A stretch of DNA of 64,000 bases from Nitrosomonas sp. PY1 (GCF_022836435.1 NZ_BQXC01000001.1:2646792-2710791), one strand, 5' to 3'; shown: positions 1-10,622, counted from the stretch's first letter. Made by a program: numbers and translations. The notes: generated by a model not told the origin, from the sequence alone.

Positions 1-1011
1 CTCGTGAAGCGCAAGAGATGGTATTTGACGCGCATATTAAAGCATTTGAACACTTTGGTGGCGTACCTAAGCGATGGTGTACGATAATCCGAAGACAATC
101 GTAGATGCGATATTTGCTGGTAAAGCGCGTCAATTCAACCGACGCTTTCTAGCCTTAGCAAGTCATTATTTGTTTGAGCCTGTGGCATGCACGCCAGAAT
201 CTGGTTGGGAGAAAGGTCAGGTTGAGAATCAGGTCGGCAATGTCAGGGAATGGCTATTTGCACCTACGCCTCGGTTCGAGAGTTTTACTGAACTCAATAC
301 TTGGCTGGCTTTGCGTTGTGAGGAGTTAGCGGGATGTAGACACCCGGAACAAACCGGACGAACTATTGCGGATTGTTTATCGAAGAAAAGCCGTTACTCA
401 TTCCTGTCAGAGCCGTATTTAATGGTTATGTAGAAAAGACCCTACGGGTTTCCAGCACATGTTTGATTAAGGTTGACCATAACCGTTACAGCGTACCTGC
501 TGAATGGGCAAATCGTATTGTTTCATTGCGAATAACGGCAGACCTGTTGCGGATAGTCGCTGAAAATCGGATTGTTGCCGAACATGCTCGCTGTTATGGG
601 CGTGATCAGTTGATATGCGATCCCTGGCATTACTTGCCGGTATTTTCGATGCAGCCGGGTGCACTACGTCATGGTGCGCCATTCCGGCACTGGGATCTGC
701 CAACCCCCATTCGAATAGTGCGGGATCGCATCTTAAAACAGGATAAAGGTGACAGAGCGTTTGTCGAACTGTTGCTGATGGCTAGAGCATTAGGTGATGT
801 TGGTCTTGAGACGCTGGAAGTTGCATGCGATCTGACCTTGCAAACAGGCATTATTGCGGCGGCCATTGTCATGAATGAAATGCGTCGCTTAAACGAAGTG
901 TCTCGGCCCAAGATTCTACGAAGTATCACGCAGGCACCGATCTTACAAATAGAACCTAAAGCCGATTGCAGCCGCTACGACAGCCTGCGGAGGATGCGTT
1001 ATGATCATTGA
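1..1011 (+). pseudogene. istA: IS21 transposase IstA, 5'-truncated by window and frameshifted twice
   Basis: Three reading frames must be joined to recover an IstA-like protein. Frame 3 from the window start encodes the stretch ending in a GGVPKR motif. Frame 2 from about position 74 continues with YDNPKT and SGWEKGQVENQVG, typical of the DDE integrase core. Frame 1 from about position 373 gives the C-terminal part (EEKPLLIPVRAVFNGYVEKT). The breaks lie near 70-74 and 375-385. IstA cuts and joins the element ends. With two frameshifts no full-length enzyme can be made. The reading frame overlaps the start of istB by 11 bases, the usual translational coupling. Confidence 0.85.
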
Positions 1012-1765
1012 TCGTCATGCACAACTCAAGGCGCTTCATTTGCACGGCATGGCTGCCGCCTGGCAGGAATGGCAGGTTGAAGGAAATGCACGACAAAAGC
1101 CGGTTATGCCGGAAATCTGGCTGGACCGATTGATTGCTGCTGAACAGGTAGATCGTAAGACACGTAGTCTGAACTACCAATTACATACCGCCAAGTTCCC
1201 ACATCATCGCGATTTGATTCATTTTGACTGGACGGAAAATCCCTTGGCCAAAGGGCGCATTGAGCAATTGGCTAGCGGTGAATTCATGACTCAGGCAAAC
1301 AATCTTATTTTTGTTGGTGGCACAGGGACTGGAAAAACCCATCTAGCCATTGCTTTGGCGGTTTCAGCGATCCATCGGGGAAAACGCGTGCGTTTCTATA
1401 ATGCCGTTGATCTGGTTAATCAATTAGAAAAAGAGAAGCAATTGGGTAAATCGGGTTCAATGGCTAAGCGACTCATACAGATCGATGCGGTTATCCTCGA
1501 TGAACTAGGCTACCTGCCATTTCCAGAATCCGGTGGTGCTTTGCTGTTCCATCTCATCAGTCAACTGTATGAGAAAACCTCTCTGATTATTACCACTAAC
1601 CTCAATTTCGCTGAGTGGATCCAAGTCTTCGGTGATGAAAAAATGACCACAGCTCTACTCGATCGCATTACCCACCACTGCGATATCCTCGAAACCGGCA
1701 ATGATTCTTACCGATTTAAACATCGCAAAAAAAACTCTCGAAATTTAAATCGTGTGATTTCTTAA
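1001..1765 (+). CDS. istB: IS21 helper ATPase IstB
   Basis: This 254-residue DnaA/IstB-type AAA+ ATPase assists IstA in target selection. The Walker A motif [11 protein letters not shown] lies near residue 105-115, Walker B appears as [12 protein letters not shown] near 165, and the sensor region [11 protein letters not shown] follows. The length is normal for the family and the frame is intact. The ATG overlaps the end of istA. The last residues ([12 protein letters not shown]) run close to the element end. Because its partner istA is broken, this gene may be a passenger, although it could still serve a related element. Confidence 0.93.
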   Translation: MIIDRHAQLKALHLHGMAAAWQEWQVEGNARQKPVMPEIWLDRLIAAEQVDRKTRSLNYQLHTAKFPHHRDLIHFDWTENPLAKGRIEQLASGEFMTQANNLIFVGGTGTGKTHLAIALAVSAIHRGKRVRFYNAVDLVNQLEKEKQLGKSGSMAKRLIQIDAVILDELGYLPFPESGGALLFHLISQLYEKTSLIITTNLNFAEWIQVFGDEKMTTALLDRITHHCDILETGNDSYRFKHRKKNSRNLNRVIS

Positions 1766-1773
1766 CTGGAAAC

Positions 1774-1810
1774 TTTTGGATGTTGATACCTGGTAATTTT
1801 TGAATGTTGA
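1774..1810 (+). repeat. Subterminal repeats of the IS21 right end
   Basis: Two near-identical 13-base copies, TTTTGGATGTTGA and TTTTGAATGTTGA, lie 24 bases apart just after istB and just before the presumed element end. IS21 elements normally carry multiple transposase-binding repeats at their tips. The function is inferred from position and family. Confidence 0.6.
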
Positions 1811-2025
1811 TTGACAGTCACAGCACATTTATGCGAATAATCTAAAAAAACGGATGACTATTTCTCGCTATGCCGCTCTAGTTATTTCCTCGCGCCCAGA
1901 TGATGGTTTTAGCAATTTCTAAACATTATTCGATTCACTAGACCGCATCTGTGACGTATTCGAGCCACATGAAACCCTCTTTTTGATAAGAATCTGATAT
2001 TTTTCTTATCTCTTGATTATGCCAC

Positions 2026-2478
2026 CTAACTTTGCACCCATGGCAATTGCGCGGCCTTCCATCCAGAAATATTTCCGCGATGACCGCTGTCGTCTTTATT
2101 TCCTTCAAAGCCCTCTAAAATATTATAGCACTCGTTAAAACCAGCCTCACTTGCCATGCTCGCCGCTTGATTAGAGCGCACCCCGCTTCGACAAATAAAA
2201 AAAGTCGGTTTTGTTTGATCCAATTGCCGAGTTAGTTCGTCCAGAAAGTGTGGATTCAGTTGCATGCCGGGGTACATGCGTAATTCAATTTCAATTGCGC
2301 CCGGAATTCGCCCAACCCAATCCCATTCTGCTTGTGAACGCACATCGACCAATTGCGCTGATTGGTTTTTTTGTAATATTTGAATTGCTTCAGTAGGGAG
2401 TAGCGCCCCAGTGTAAGGTAATCCTAATTCTTGCGCACGTTGTTGTGCTTTTTTTAGTAATGCAGCAGTCATTTCCAT
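2026..2478 (-). CDS. Rhodanese-like domain protein
   Basis: This 150-residue single-domain rhodanese-type sulfurtransferase has an N-terminal helical lead (MEMTAALLKKAQQRAQELGL). The CDC25/rhodanese fold includes VDVRSQAEWDWVGRIPGAI and the active-site loop CRSGVRS around residues 96-102, where the cysteine would carry the persulfide. It has no signal peptide and should be cytoplasmic. It is divergent from mnmG, with the parS palindrome in the shared upstream region. The specific sulfur donor and acceptor cannot be told from sequence. The family also includes regulatory domains, but here the catalytic cysteine is present. Confidence 0.85.
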   Translation of the reverse strand: MEMTAALLKKAQQRAQELGLPYTGALLPTEAIQILQKNQSAQLVDVRSQAEWDWVGRIPGAIEIELRMYPGMQLNPHFLDELTRQLDQTKPTFFICRSGVRSNQAASMASEAGFNECYNILEGFEGNKDDSGHRGNISGWKAAQLPWVQS

Positions 2479-2560
2479 AAAATGATTTTACAAGTAAAAT
2501 TCGAAGAATAATTATACCAGCACTATGATTTCTGTTGCTATAGCAGAGGAAAGTTTCAAT

Positions 2561-2582
2561 CGATGTTTCACGTGAAACATCG
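2561..2582. promoter_or_regulatory. parS centromere site
   Basis: A perfect 22-base palindrome contains the 16-base core TGTTTCACGTGAAACA at 2564-2579, which is identical to the universal bacterial chromosomal parS consensus bound by ParB. It lies in the divergent region between the rhodanese gene and mnmG, about 110 bases upstream of mnmG and 2.7 kb upstream of parA-parB. Chromosomal parS sites normally cluster close to the replication origin, so oriC is probably near. I saw no DnaA-box cluster inside the window. Confidence 0.96.
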
Positions 2583-2693
2583 GCTTATTTTCATTGACAA
2601 TTATGATGGGTTCTCAGAAAAATATAAGGAATTTTCCAGCGAACTCTCAACTTAAGGTAATATTAGGCTAGAAGCTTTTTCAAGTTCATCATT

Positions 2694-4592
2694 ATGCGTT
2701 CTCAATTACTCTATGAAATTATCGTTGTCGGTGGGGGGCATGCAGGCACAGAAGCTGCCTTGGCCGCAGCGCGCATGGGTTGCAAGACGCTGCTTTTAAC
2801 ACATAATATCGAAACTATCGGGCAAATGTCGTGCAATCCTTCCATTGGCGGCATTGGCAAAAGCCATTTGGTCAAAGAAATTGATGCGCTGGGCGGTGTC
2901 ATGGGTATCGCAACCGATGCGTCCGGTATCCAATTTCGCACTCTGAATGCGAGTAAAGGCCCGGCAGTTCGTGCAACCCGTGCGCAAGCGGATCGAGTGC
3001 TATATAAACAAGCGATTCGAAAACGTATAGAGAATCAACCGAATTTATCGATCATGCAGCAAGCGGTCGACGACTTAATTCTCGAACAGGATCGTGTCGT
3101 CGGCGTAATAACACAATTAAACATACGTATACATGCACGGGCTGTGATTCTCACAGTAGGTACTTTTCTGTCTGGATTAGCCCACATTGGGCAAACGAAT
3201 TTCAAAGCTGGACGCGCTGGAGACCCACCTTCTTTAGCTTTGGCGCAACGTTTGAGAGAAATGAAGTTTCCGGCAGGGCGTTTAAAAACAGGCACGCCAC
3301 CGAGAATCGACGGGCGCAGCATGGATTTTACTCAATTACAAGAGCAACCAGGAGATTTTCCTACACCCATATTTTCATTTATGGGTAACAGTATTGCGCA
3401 TCCTACACAGATTTCATGTTGGATTACCAACACCAACGACGCAACGCACGAAATTATTCGCAACGGATTGGTTGATTCACCGCTCTATACAGGGAAAATT
3501 GAAGGAATTGGTCCAAGGTATTGCCCATCGATTGAAGATAAAGTTGTGCGTTTTTCTGAACGGCAGTCGCATCAAATTTTTCTGGAACCGGAAGGTCTTA
3601 ATACGCACGAAATCTACCCCAATGGAATTTCTACAAGCTTGTCTTTTGATGTTCAGGTAGCATTGGTACATTCTATTAAAGGGCTTGAGAATGCGCATAT
3701 CACCCGCCCAGGTTACGCGATTGAGTATGATTACTTCGATCCACGCAATTTAAAGCGTTCACTCGAAACGAAAACGATCGAAAACCTTTTTTTTGCTGGG
3801 CAAATAAACGGTACAACGGGATATGAAGAAGCTGCGGCGCAGGGACTATTAGCTGGAATCAATGCAGCGCAAAAGATTCATGAGCAAGCGGCATGGATTC
3901 CACGACGCCATGAAGCATATATAGGCGTTTTGATCGATGACTTGGTTACTTCTGGAGTTACCGAACCTTATCGTATGTTTACAAGTCGTGCAGAATATCG
4001 TTTGCAACTGCGCGAGGACAATGCCGATCTTCGGTTGACCGAAATAGGCAGAGCACTTGGTTTGGTGGATGATACCCGTTGGCGTTTCTTTACCGAGAAA
4101 CAACAAGCAATCGAACACGAACAAAAAAGACTACATTCTACTCGTCTGCTTCCAGCGACATTACCGGAAGCAGACGCCCTGCGTGTGCTAGGAAAAACAA
4201 TCGAGCGCGAATACACCTTGGTTGAACTCTTACGACGCCCGAACGTAACCTATGCCTCACTAATGACATTACCGGGAGCTGGTAATGTAGTCAACAATCC
4301 ACAAGTGGCTGAACAAGTCGAAATACAAGCTAAATATCATGGCTATATCCTACGCCAGCATGAAGAAGTCTTACGTCAAGCGCAACTTGAAAATACGCTT
4401 TTACCAATTGATATTGATTATACGGTCGTTAAGGGGTTATCGACAGAAGTGCAGCAAAAACTCAATCAACATAAGCCCGAAACCATTGGGCAAGCGACAA
4501 GAATTTCCGGAGTTACGCCAGCAGCTATATCGTTATTACTAGTACACTTAAAGCGAGGATTTTCAACCCAGCATAAACAATATCGTGCATGA
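2694..4592 (+). CDS. mnmG: tRNA uridine 5-carboxymethylaminomethyl modification enzyme MnmG
   Basis: MnmG (GidA) is the FAD/NADH-dependent partner of MnmE that installs cmnm5 or nm5 on wobble U34 of certain tRNAs. The protein has 632 residues, the usual family length. The N-terminal dinucleotide-binding motif [17 protein letters not shown] lies at about residues 13-29. The conserved [32 protein letters not shown] and [18 protein letters not shown] segments all follow in order. The gene overlaps rsmG by four bases (ATGA), the classical gid operon arrangement, and lies just downstream of parS. Confidence 0.98.
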   Translation: MRSQLLYEIIVVGGGHAGTEAALAAARMGCKTLLLTHNIETIGQMSCNPSIGGIGKSHLVKEIDALGGVMGIATDASGIQFRTLNASKGPAVRATRAQADRVLYKQAIRKRIENQPNLSIMQQAVDDLILEQDRVVGVITQLNIRIHARAVILTVGTFLSGLAHIGQTNFKAGRAGDPPSLALAQRLREMKFPAGRLKTGTPPRIDGRSMDFTQLQEQPGDFPTPIFSFMGNSIAHPTQISCWITNTNDATHEIIRNGLVDSPLYTGKIEGIGPRYCPSIEDKVVRFSERQSHQIFLEPEGLNTHEIYPNGISTSLSFDVQVALVHSIKGLENAHITRPGYAIEYDYFDPRNLKRSLETKTIENLFFAGQINGTTGYEEAAAQGLLAGINAAQKIHEQAAWIPRRHEAYIGVLIDDLVTSGVTEPYRMFTSRAEYRLQLREDNADLRLTEIGRALGLVDDTRWRFFTEKQQAIEHEQKRLHSTRLLPATLPEADALRVLGKTIEREYTLVELLRRPNVTYASLMTLPGAGNVVNNPQVAEQVEIQAKYHGYILRQHEEVLRQAQLENTLLPIDIDYTVVKGLSTEVQQKLNQHKPETIGQATRISGVTPAAISLLLVHLKRGFSTQHKQYRA

Positions 4593-5275
4593 TTACACAA
4601 GATGAAATTGTTGATAGCCTAATCGCATTGAGAAGCAATTCAATAACAATATCTTGCGATAATCTTGCAGAATCGATATTGCGTTATGTATTGTTAATCG
4701 AAAAATGGAATCGTACCTATAATTTAACCGCAGCGAAGACTCCACATGAAATTTTTCAGCAACACATCATGGATAGTTTGTCGGTGTTACCGCATATCCC
4801 GGGTCCATATGTAATTGATGTTGGAAGTGGCGCGGGATTTCCCGGCATGCTACTAGCATTAGCGCGACCGGATTGGCAAATAAGCTTGATTGAGGCCAAT
4901 CAAAAAAAAGCAACTTTTTTACGACAAGTTAAAATCGAATTAATGCTCGCAAACTTAGAGATCATTGCAGCGCGTGTTGAGCATTTTCATCCGAAGCAAG
5001 AAACTAATAGCATCATTTCGCGCGCATTTGCCAATCTGTGGGACTTTATTTCGATTAGCCAGCACCTATCAGGTGCGAATGGCTTACACTGCAAGTGGTT
5101 AGCGATGAAAGCGCATTGTACGGAAGAAGAGCTAAGCCGGGTGCAAAAACCTTATATCATCGAACACAATATTTTGCTACAAGTTCCAGGTTTAGACGCA
5201 ACCCGGCGTCTAATAATCGTCAGAAAATTGTCAGAAAAATACGACTCGCAATTGAACCAAAATCTGATCCATTAA
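4589..5275 (+). CDS. rsmG: 16S rRNA (guanine-N7) methyltransferase RsmG
   Basis: This 228-residue SAM-dependent methyltransferase (GidB) modifies G527 of 16S rRNA. The segment [20 protein letters not shown] and the SAM-binding motif [22 protein letters not shown] are diagnostic. The ATG overlaps the mnmG stop (ATGA), giving translational coupling. The C-terminal part is slightly longer than in E. coli. parA follows 32 bases downstream. Confidence 0.96.
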   Translation: MITQDEIVDSLIALRSNSITISCDNLAESILRYVLLIEKWNRTYNLTAAKTPHEIFQQHIMDSLSVLPHIPGPYVIDVGSGAGFPGMLLALARPDWQISLIEANQKKATFLRQVKIELMLANLEIIAARVEHFHPKQETNSIISRAFANLWDFISISQHLSGANGLHCKWLAMKAHCTEEELSRVQKPYIIEHNILLQVPGLDATRRLIIVRKLSEKYDSQLNQNLIH

Positions 5276-5307
5276 TAGCTTATAAAGTAACTGTAGAGGA
5301 ACCTACC

Positions 5308-6072
5308 ATGACGAAAATTCTTGCCATTGCGAACCAAAAGGGTGGGGTGGGAAAAACCACTACGACCGTTAATTTGTCTGCTAGCCTTGCTTCGTCCGGG
5401 CGGCGCGTATTATTGATCGATTTGGACCCACAAGGTAACGCCACCATGGGAAGCGGAATTAATAAGCAAGGTATTGAGTTGACGGTATATCATGTTTTAT
5501 TAGGTGAAGCATCTATTCTGCAGGCACGCGTGACCAGCCCTCAAGGAAAATATGATTTGATTCCAGCCAACCGTGATTTAGCTGGCGCAGAAATTGAGAT
5601 AGTCGAATTGCCGGATCGTGAAATGCGTTTAAAATCAGCGCTCGAGCCGATCGAAGCCGAATACGACTACATTTTGATCGACTGTCCACCGGCTTTGAAT
5701 ATGTTGACATTGAATGCATTGTGTACAGCGCAAGCGGTAATGATCCCGATGCAATGCGAATACTATGCCTTAGAAGGCCTAAGCGATCTGGTTAATACCA
5801 TCAAGCGTGTGCGAAGTAATTTCAACTCTGCGCTCCGCATAGAAGGGTTGTTGCGTACCATGTTCGATCCACGCAATATTCTCGCACAACAAGTTTCCGA
5901 ACAGTTGCAGAAACATTTTGGAAATAAAGTGTATCGTACGGTAATTCCACGTAATGTACGGTTAGCGGAAGCGCCAGGATTTGGCACGCCAGTTTTGTAT
6001 CACGATGGTCAATCTAAAGGCGCGCAAGCATATTTAGATCTTGCAAAAGAGATTTTAAGCAATGGACACTAA
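5308..6072 (+). CDS. parA: Chromosome partitioning ATPase ParA (Soj)
   Basis: This 254-residue deviant-Walker ATPase drives segregation of ParB-parS complexes. The P-loop KGGVGKTTTTVNLSASLA is near the N-terminus, followed by LLIDLDPQGNATMGSG and DYILIDCPPALNMLTLNAL. The ATG at 5308 is preceded by the ribosome-binding sequence AGAGGA at 5295-5300. A longer in-frame extension running back into rsmG is not plausible because MTKILAIANQKGG is the normal ParA N-terminus. parB follows 27 bases downstream. Confidence 0.97.
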   Translation: MTKILAIANQKGGVGKTTTTVNLSASLASSGRRVLLIDLDPQGNATMGSGINKQGIELTVYHVLLGEASILQARVTSPQGKYDLIPANRDLAGAEIEIVELPDREMRLKSALEPIEAEYDYILIDCPPALNMLTLNALCTAQAVMIPMQCEYYALEGLSDLVNTIKRVRSNFNSALRIEGLLRTMFDPRNILAQQVSEQLQKHFGNKVYRTVIPRNVRLAEAPGFGTPVLYHDGQSKGAQAYLDLAKEILSNGH

Positions 6073-6099
6073 TGATTACGAAGCTGAGGAATTTATAAA

Positions 6100-6939
6100 A
6101 TGTCTAAACTAAAAGGATTGGGGCGGGGACTGGATGCTTTATTAGCAGGCCATGGTATCGGTGGCGCAGTTGAAGAATCGCTGCAAAATCTCGACATTTC
6201 GCAGTTGCAACCGGGTAAATACCAGCCTCGTACGAATATGGATCAAATTGCTCTGTCAGAACTGGCTGAATCCATCAAAGCACAAGGAGTTATGCAACCC
6301 ATTCTGGTGCGCCCTATTACCGTAGACCAATATGAAATTATTGCCGGCGAACGCCGCTGGCGAGCAGCCCAGCTTGCTGGCTTGAATCAAGTACCGGCAC
6401 TCATTCGAAAAGTAGCCGATGAGTCTGCTTTAGCGATGTCACTCATTGAAAACATTCAACGGGAAAATCTGAATCCGCTGGAAGAGGCCATGGGTATCCA
6501 ACGTTTGATTAACGAATTTGGTATGACACATGAATCCGCAGGGGAAGCGCTTGGTAATTCGCGCAGCACGATCTCTAATTTACTACGCTTGCTCAACCTA
6601 TCCGCACCCGTACAGGATATGATGATGGCTGGGAAAATTGAGATGGGGCATGGCCGTGCATTGCTGTCATTATCGCCTGCTGAACAGATCAAGGTTGTCA
6701 ATGCCATCGTGCAGAAACAATTATCGGTGCGCGAAACGGAGAAAATCGTTAATCGAATCAATCGACCGCTAACCAAAATCGTAAAAAAAATTGATCGAGA
6801 TTTACTGAGGCTAGAAGAAGAAATCTCTCAGCGATTGGGTACACAAGTCACCATCAAAGCCAAAAAGAATGGTCATGGAAATATTATTATTCAATACAGC
6901 AACTTAGATCAATTAGATGATATTCTCAACAAGCTTTAA
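6100..6939 (+). CDS. parB: Chromosome partitioning protein ParB
   Basis: This 279-residue ParB/Spo0J CTPase binds and spreads from parS. The N-terminal ParA-interacting sequence [13 protein letters not shown] is present. The nuclease-like CTP-binding core contains the [13 protein letters not shown] box and [16 protein letters not shown]. The helix-turn-helix region is seen in [28 protein letters not shown], and a C-terminal dimerisation domain follows. Together with parA and the palindrome at 2561-2582 it forms a complete par system. Confidence 0.97.
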   Translation: MSKLKGLGRGLDALLAGHGIGGAVEESLQNLDISQLQPGKYQPRTNMDQIALSELAESIKAQGVMQPILVRPITVDQYEIIAGERRWRAAQLAGLNQVPALIRKVADESALAMSLIENIQRENLNPLEEAMGIQRLINEFGMTHESAGEALGNSRSTISNLLRLLNLSAPVQDMMMAGKIEMGHGRALLSLSPAEQIKVVNAIVQKQLSVRETEKIVNRINRPLTKIVKKIDRDLLRLEEEISQRLGTQVTIKAKKNGHGNIIIQYSNLDQLDDILNKL

Positions 6940-6980
6940 TAATTGTATTAACCGTTAGTTCAAGTAAACAAGGATCGCAT

Positions 6981-7163
6981 ATGGATGCAAGATTGCTCGA
7001 TATATTGGTGTGCCCGTTATGCAAAGGACCACTGATTTATAAAAAAGAAAATAAGGAACTGATTTGTAAGCCTGATCGCTTAGCATTTGCTATCAAAGAC
7101 GGCATTCCAGTGATGTTGGCTGATGAAGCACGTCGTATACCAGATGAAATTGATATTAAATAA
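6981..7163 (+). CDS. Trm112/UPF0434-family small zinc protein
   Basis: A 60-residue protein of the YcaR/Trm112 family. The N-terminal [18 protein letters not shown] contains the CPLC pair typical of the zinc-binding face, and [18 protein letters not shown] is the family's conserved C-terminal signature. A second cysteine (ICK) follows, but the full four-cysteine set is not obvious. Bacterial members are often encoded beside lpxK/kdsB. Here it sits after parB and three bases before the next gene. In eukaryotes and archaea Trm112 activates methyltransferases; the bacterial role is not settled. Confidence 0.9.
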   Translation: MDARLLDILVCPLCKGPLIYKKENKELICKPDRLAFAIKDGIPVMLADEARRIPDEIDIK

Positions 7164-7166
7164 TAC

Positions 7167-8165
7167 ATGTCGGTAAAAACAATCATGAATTGTAATGTAT
7201 TAATGTCGCCCCGCTTATCAGCCATAATCGGTGCACTGATTGCGGATGCTGCCACATTGGGCTTGCATTGGCTTTATGATCCTGAACGCATTGCAGGTAT
7301 CGAGAAAAATAAAGGATTAGTATTTTTAACTCCAGATTCGCTTGATTACGATGGTGTAAGCGGATATTTCGCACACAGCGGGAAAATGCCAGGCGATTCG
7401 TCTGGGTATGGAGAAACAAGTTTACTCATGTTACGTCACTTAGCGCAACATGGTCGGTTTGATCGGGTTTCTTATCAAACCGAGTATCGCAATTTCTTTG
7501 GCCCCGGCGGTTCATATCAAGGTTATGTGGATTCACCAATGCGGCAAACTTTGCAAACACTGCTGCCATTAAAAGCGGAAGAATTTCCTGAGCAGTCGGG
7601 TGCAGATGATGACCAATTTGCCGCCTTGTCCAGCTTACCTGCTATCGTCGCAACTCATAATGGAACGCCAGATGCGTTAACTTTGCAGATCGAACGAATC
7701 GTACGGATAACTAATCACAACGATGATGCCGTTTCTGCTGCAAAATACGCTGGCTGCGTGCTGTGGTACGTATTGCAAGGACAAACTATTCATCAAGCCT
7801 TATCCGATGCATTATCACAAGCTGGGGAAAAATTATTACCACGCATCGAACAAGCGCTACAGACTCCAATATTGAGTAGCGCCGATGCAGCAAAATGTTT
7901 TGGGTCAAGCTGCCATGTCCAAGAAGGACTGCCACTGATTGCGTATATTTTGCGGCATACCTCCGATTATCGTTCGGCCGTACAAGAAAACATTCGTGTT
8001 GGTGGAGATAGTTGTGGTCGGAGTATTATGCTGGGTGCAATCATGGCGGCCTATACCGCACAACAACAAGATGATAACGCTGCAATTCCATTGGAATGGT
8101 TAGCGCGATTCCGGAAATTGTCTATTGCGGCAGACGCTTGTGCAAAACTGGTCGTTAGTGGATAA
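7167..8165 (+). CDS. ADP-ribosylglycohydrolase-family protein
   Basis: The protein, up to 332 residues, resembles the ADP-ribosyl-glycohydrolase/dinitrogenase reductase-activating superfamily. It starts with SAIIGALIADAATLGLHWLYD and later has ITNHNDDAVSAAKYAG and the C-terminal NIRVGGDSCGRSIMLGAIMAA. These correspond to the paired acidic metal-binding motifs of the ADPRH fold. No clear ribosome-binding site separates the possible starts, and translation might begin at 7203 (MSPRLSAIIG) rather than 7167. The N-terminal GDALG/T-type motif is changed (GALIADAATLG), so the substrate may differ from protein-linked ADP-ribose. Confidence 0.85.
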   Translation: MSVKTIMNCNVLMSPRLSAIIGALIADAATLGLHWLYDPERIAGIEKNKGLVFLTPDSLDYDGVSGYFAHSGKMPGDSSGYGETSLLMLRHLAQHGRFDRVSYQTEYRNFFGPGGSYQGYVDSPMRQTLQTLLPLKAEEFPEQSGADDDQFAALSSLPAIVATHNGTPDALTLQIERIVRITNHNDDAVSAAKYAGCVLWYVLQGQTIHQALSDALSQAGEKLLPRIEQALQTPILSSADAAKCFGSSCHVQEGLPLIAYILRHTSDYRSAVQENIRVGGDSCGRSIMLGAIMAAYTAQQQDDNAAIPLEWLARFRKLSIAADACAKLVVSG

Positions 8166-8418
8166 ATTCCTGCGGAATCGATATAATTTGCTGGACTATT
8201 CGCCTTTTAGAATAAGAATAAGCCGTATACATATTATCAAATCTTCTCATCACGATTACCCGCCTTGTTTGTTATCAATATATGGAATAATTTTTTCTGG
8301 CATATTGTTGCGTATCAATGTTGTGACCGATCGGAGTGTGCAGTGTGTAGCGGCATCATCGCTTGTTCTTGATGCGAGCTTGTATATTTTTTGTTGACTA
8401 TCTAATTCTGGAGAAACA

Positions 8419-9366
8419 ATGAGTCATACGCTATATGAAACAAACGTTCAGCGTGTTCAACGCTGTGAATTGGCCGTGCCAGGTTCTAATCCTGGAATGT
8501 TTGAAAAAGCGCTGAATAGCGGTGTTGATTTTGTTTTTCTGGATTTAGAAGATGCCGTTGCGCCTGATGATAAAGTACAGGCTCGCAAAAACGTCATCCA
8601 GGCACTCAATGATTTGGACTGGAAAGGTCATGGTGTCAGCGTTTCAGTGCGAATTAACGGGTTGGATACGCATTATATGACACGCGATGTGGTCGATCTG
8701 ATGGAACAGGCAGGTAGTAAAATCGATACGTTGTTGATTCCCAAAGCAGGTGTTTATGCAGATATTTACATGGTTGAAGCCATGGTAACGCAGCTTGAAA
8801 AACAACAAGGCCTCACCAACCGCGTCGGTTTGGAAGCGCTCATTGAAACTGCGTTAGGTATGGCCAATGTCGAAGATATCGCACGTAATGGCGCATCTGG
8901 ACGATTAGAAGCACTGCATTTTGGCGTTGCGGACTATGCTGCCAGCAATCGTGCTAGAACGACTAACATCGGAGGATTGAACCCCGATTATCCAGGCGAT
9001 CAATGGCACTTTGCCATTAGCCGCATGATCGTGGCTTGCCGTGCTTACGGCTTGCGGCCGATCGACGGTCCCTTTGGCGACATCAAAGACCCTGAAGGCT
9101 ATGTATTAGCGGCCAAGCGTGCTGCCGCACTGGGTTGTGAAGGTAAGTGGGCAATCCACCCAACCCAAATAGAACTTGCCAGTCAAGTCTTTACACCGCC
9201 AGAGCGCGAAATTGAAAAAGCCAAACGCATTATAGCTGCGCTCAAAGATGCGGCTTCACAAGGCAAAGGCGCTGCTGCATTAGATGGTCGCTTAATCGAT
9301 GCGGCTTCCGAACGTATGGCCAATAATGTGATGAAAATTGCCGAGGCCATTGCAGCCAAGCATTAA
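8419..9366 (+). CDS. mcl: L-malyl-CoA/beta-methylmalyl-CoA lyase family enzyme
   Basis: This 315-residue HpcH/HpaI-type CoA ester lyase has the citrate-lyase-beta fold. The motifs VFLDLEDAVAPDDK, VRINGLDTHYMTRDVVDL, LLIPKAGV and EALIETALGM supply the metal- and CoA-binding residues. The segment HFGVADYAASNRARTTNIGG and the C-terminal GCEGKWAIHPTQIELA are typical of malyl-CoA lyases. The enzyme would reversibly split malyl-CoA into glyoxylate and acetyl-CoA. It is followed by two malate-CoA ligase subunits, which supports this assignment over citryl-CoA lyase. An AGGAG-like site lies about ten bases before the ATG. Confidence 0.9.
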   Translation: MSHTLYETNVQRVQRCELAVPGSNPGMFEKALNSGVDFVFLDLEDAVAPDDKVQARKNVIQALNDLDWKGHGVSVSVRINGLDTHYMTRDVVDLMEQAGSKIDTLLIPKAGVYADIYMVEAMVTQLEKQQGLTNRVGLEALIETALGMANVEDIARNGASGRLEALHFGVADYAASNRARTTNIGGLNPDYPGDQWHFAISRMIVACRAYGLRPIDGPFGDIKDPEGYVLAAKRAAALGCEGKWAIHPTQIELASQVFTPPEREIEKAKRIIAALKDAASQGKGAAALDGRLIDAASERMANNVMKIAEAIAAKH

Positions 9367-9369
9367 AGT

Positions 9370-9396
9370 ATCAAGATTGCTGTAAGCAATCCTGAT
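9370..9396 (+). promoter_or_regulatory. Hairpin between mcl and mtkA
   Basis: The sequence GATTGCTGTAAGCAATC is a seven-base stem with a three-base loop and extends outward through ATCA/TGAT with one mismatch. It lies between two co-directional genes and has no T-tract. It may be an RNA-processing or mRNA-stability element tuning mcl against mtkAB, and it is not an obvious full terminator. Confidence 0.5.
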
Positions 9397-9430
9397 GCTT
9401 GGTAATTAAAAATGAAAAGAGGAAATTGAA

Positions 9431-10621
9431 TTGAATATTCATGAGTATCAAGCTAAAGAAATTTTAGCGGAATACGGTGTCAAGATGGCTGAAGGCGGCT
9501 TAGCCTACAGCGTTGAGGAAGCCGTGCAACGGGCGCGTGAAATCGATGGCGATGTGTGGGTGGTTAAAGCGCAAATCCATTCGGGAGCAAGAGGAAAAGC
9601 AGGGGGTATTAAAGTTTGCAAATCACACGCGGAGGTCGAAAAAGCTGCTGAAGAATTGCTTGGAAGAAAACTGGTTACGCATCAAACCGGGCCATCTGGG
9701 AAAGTCTGTTCGCGATTGTATATCGAGGCTGGCACACAAATCGCCAAGGAAATATACCTATCTTTCATGATTGATCGTGTCAGTGAGCGCGTCATCATGA
9801 TCGGCTCGGCGCAGGGTGGCATGGAAATTGAAAAACTGGCGGAAACCAATCCACAAGCCATTATCAAAATTTATATCGAACCGGCTGTAGGATTGCAGGA
9901 TTTTCAAGCACGTAAAATGGCTTTTGCGCTAGGGATAGATTCTTCTCAATTAAATCATGCTGTTAAAACGATTAAGGGATGTTATCGCGCACTGCGCAAT
10001 CTTGATGCCAATACCTTAGAGATCAATCCACTTGTGTTAACGCACAAACACGAAATTATCGCACTTGATGCCAAAATGGTTTTTGATGAAAATGCACTAT
10101 TCCGGCAACATAAAATTGCTGAATTACGTGATAACAGTCAAGTCGACAGCCGCGAAGTTGCTGCCGCCGAAGCAGGGCTAAGTTATGTCGGTTTGGAAGG
10201 CGATATCGGTTGCATGATCAATGGTGCTGGTTTAGCAATGGCTACAATGGATATGATTAAGTTGGCGGGTGGTGAGCCTGCTAATTTTCTCGATGTAGGC
10301 GGTGGTGCTTCAGCAGAACGTACCGAAAAAGCGTTTCGCTTGGTATTGGCAGATAGCAATGTTAAAGCCATGCTCGTGAATATTTTTGCGGGTATTAATC
10401 GGTGTGACTGGATTGCGGAAGGTGTCGTACAAGCGGTTAAAAATATCGACATGAAATTACCTTTAGTCGTACGGCTGTCCGGCACCAATGTTGAGGAAGG
10501 GCAACGTATTATTGCAGAAAGCGGTTTACCGATCATTACGGCCGATACCTTGGCAGATGCCGCCGAGAAAGTTGTGCATGCTCGTAACGAAGCCATTACA
10601 AAAAGCCTAGGAGTATTATAA
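9431..10621 (+). CDS. mtkA: Malate-CoA ligase (malate thiokinase) beta subunit
   Basis: This 396-residue ATP-grasp acyl-CoA synthetase subunit is homologous to SucC. The N-terminus [23 protein letters not shown], the [14 protein letters not shown] loop and the C-terminal [17 protein letters not shown] are conserved. The start is a TTG at 9431 with AGAGGA about eight bases upstream; no nearby ATG fits. Linkage to mcl makes malate-CoA ligase more likely than succinyl-CoA synthetase: malate + CoA + ATP to malyl-CoA, which the lyase cleaves. Sequence alone cannot fully exclude succinate as substrate. The alpha subunit follows after one base. Confidence 0.85.
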   Translation: MNIHEYQAKEILAEYGVKMAEGGLAYSVEEAVQRAREIDGDVWVVKAQIHSGARGKAGGIKVCKSHAEVEKAAEELLGRKLVTHQTGPSGKVCSRLYIEAGTQIAKEIYLSFMIDRVSERVIMIGSAQGGMEIEKLAETNPQAIIKIYIEPAVGLQDFQARKMAFALGIDSSQLNHAVKTIKGCYRALRNLDANTLEINPLVLTHKHEIIALDAKMVFDENALFRQHKIAELRDNSQVDSREVAAAEAGLSYVGLEGDIGCMINGAGLAMATMDMIKLAGGEPANFLDVGGGASAERTEKAFRLVLADSNVKAMLVNIFAGINRCDWIAEGVVQAVKNIDMKLPLVVRLSGTNVEEGQRIIAESGLPIITADTLADAAEKVVHARNEAITKSLGVL

Positions 10622-10622
10622 A

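Larger units (their letters stand above)
1..1816 (+). mobile_element. IS21-family insertion sequence, left part cut by window edge
   Basis: The segment holds the 3' two thirds of an istA transposase gene followed by an overlapping istB helper ATPase gene, the standard IS21 order. The right end carries two copies of a short repeat ending in TGTTGA and then TTGACA, as IS21 termini usually do. The exact right boundary (about 1816-1822) is inferred because the left end is outside the window. The transposase is frameshifted, so the copy is probably immobile unless helped in trans. Its proteins differ from those of the other IS21 copy at 59720-61770. Confidence 0.85.

Noticed and set aside
5095..5307. 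Extended N-terminus for ParA reaching back into rsmG
   Set aside because: The in-frame extension overlaps rsmG, has no ribosome-binding site and is not present in ParA proteins; ATG 5308 with AGAGGA fits the family.
8125..8397. A 90-residue plus-strand open frame
   Set aside because: It begins inside the preceding gene, has no ribosome-binding site and no coherent hydrophobic or motif pattern.
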